A stretch of 6,297 bases of DNA, taken from positions 4,000-10,296 of the forward strand of contig JAUMWZ010000041.1 in assembly GCA_030529405.1 (NCBI GenBank), in the 5' to 3' direction. The position numbers and the translations under genes are program-made. The first letter of the stretch is position 1. Each line of letters opens with the position of its first letter. Positions 6,061-6,297 of this stretch are shown here, piece after piece. Origin of the DNA: Bacteroides sp. Its GTDB lineage: Bacteria > Bacteroidota > Bacteroidia > Bacteroidales > Bacteroidaceae. The notes beneath the pieces are model-generated. The model saw only the letters and a program-made list of their open reading frames with translations, was not told the origin of the DNA and searched no databases.

Positions 6061-6251
6061 TAGTATTTGAGAGAAATAAATATACTAACAGAAGTTAATA
6101 TTAAAGAGGTCTGAAACCCTTTTAAGGAGCATATAACAGTAGCTAAAAGTTACATAGTACGAACATTATACTGTCTTTTTGACTTGTTTTTATTTTGTAA
6201 GCACAAACAATAACTACATATAGCCACTAGTAAACATAATAAAGAAAGCCT

Positions 6252-6297
6252 ATGCGTAGAAAAAAAAATATAGCAACAACACTGGTTTTACTGCTAA
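6252..6297 (+). CDS. Start of a divergent gene, probably an exported protein (cut by the window end)
   Basis: An ATG at 6252 opens a frame that stays open to the end of the window. The 15 visible residues read MRRKKNIATTLVLLL: a positively charged start followed by a hydrophobic run, as in signal peptides or lipoprotein leaders. An in-frame TAA (6240-6242) shortly upstream excludes a longer start, and a purine-rich AAAGAAAG precedes the ATG by three bases. It is transcribed away from the Dabb-dsbD operon. The mature protein is not visible, so no family can be named, and a chance ORF cannot be ruled out from so few codons. Confidence 0.5.
   Translation, partial: MRRKKNIATTLVLLL

Larger units (their letters stand above)
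5905..6251. other. Divergent intergenic region of about 350 bp, half of it repeat array
   Basis: This spacer separates the minus-strand Dabb-dsbD operon from the plus-strand gene beginning at 6252. Its Dabb-proximal part holds array C (5947-6056), possibly preceded by a degenerate unit at 5925-5946. The right part (6061-6251) is AT-rich, without a convincing ORF, tRNA or strong hairpin. For the plus-strand gene I find no exact TAnnTTTG -7 box. The nearest are TTATTTTG (6190-6197, one mismatch, no fitting -33) and TAGTATTTG (6061-6069, one base too long in the gap). A short stem near 6103-6122 is weak. Confidence 0.6.

Noticed and set aside
6103..6122. Possible small hairpin in the divergent spacer
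   Set aside because: The stem is about seven pairs with a bulge, and its T run is part of the stem, so it does not support a terminator or an RNA gene.
6136..6174. ACAGTA/TACTGT inverted repeat before the right-edge gene
   Set aside because: Six-base arms separated by 27 bases are expected by chance in a spacer of this size.

Overview
The window looks like a piece of an AT-rich Bacteroidota chromosome, most probably Bacteroidales and Prevotella-like. This rests on AT-rich spacers, start codons without Shine-Dalgarno sequences, candidate promoters of the Bacteroidota type (TTTG, then TAnnTTTG), and protein families and wording typical of that phylum. The genus is inference, because there is no rRNA or other marker gene here.

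Layout. Nearly everything is coded on the minus strand. Reading in that direction (right to left): a small Dabb-family alpha/beta-barrel protein (5605-5904) is followed after 22 bp by dsbD (3552-5582), a full-length membrane thiol-disulfide reductase. These two probably form one operon that ends at a strong intrinsic terminator (hairpin 3458-3497 plus a T tract). Next comes a 1056-residue AddA/RecB-type helicase-nuclease (82-3252), which appears to have its own promoter overlapping the dsbD terminator. At the right edge a divergent plus-strand gene begins at 6252. Only about 15 codons are visible, and they look like the start of an exported protein. No gene for an AddB-type partner of the helicase is visible.

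The most unusual element is non-coding. All three larger spacers (left edge, 3288-3375, 5947-6056) carry a tandem array with an exact 22-bp period. Each unit is an 8-bp TATATATA block plus a 14-bp spacer, best represented by GCTGACTTGCAAAC. The TATATATA block and its phase are kept very strictly, while the spacer drifts and in one unit is inverted. Twenty-two bp is about two helical turns. Two of the arrays lie between a candidate -7 box and the downstream minus-strand gene, so they may be transcribed as 5' leaders. I do not recognise this repeat family and its function is unknown.

Functionally the proteins are housekeeping: DNA end processing and recombination (helicase-nuclease), export of reducing power to the periplasm (DsbD), and a small barrel protein of unclear role (Dabb). 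The arrays, the terminator-promoter overlap and the leader hairpin are what merit a second look.
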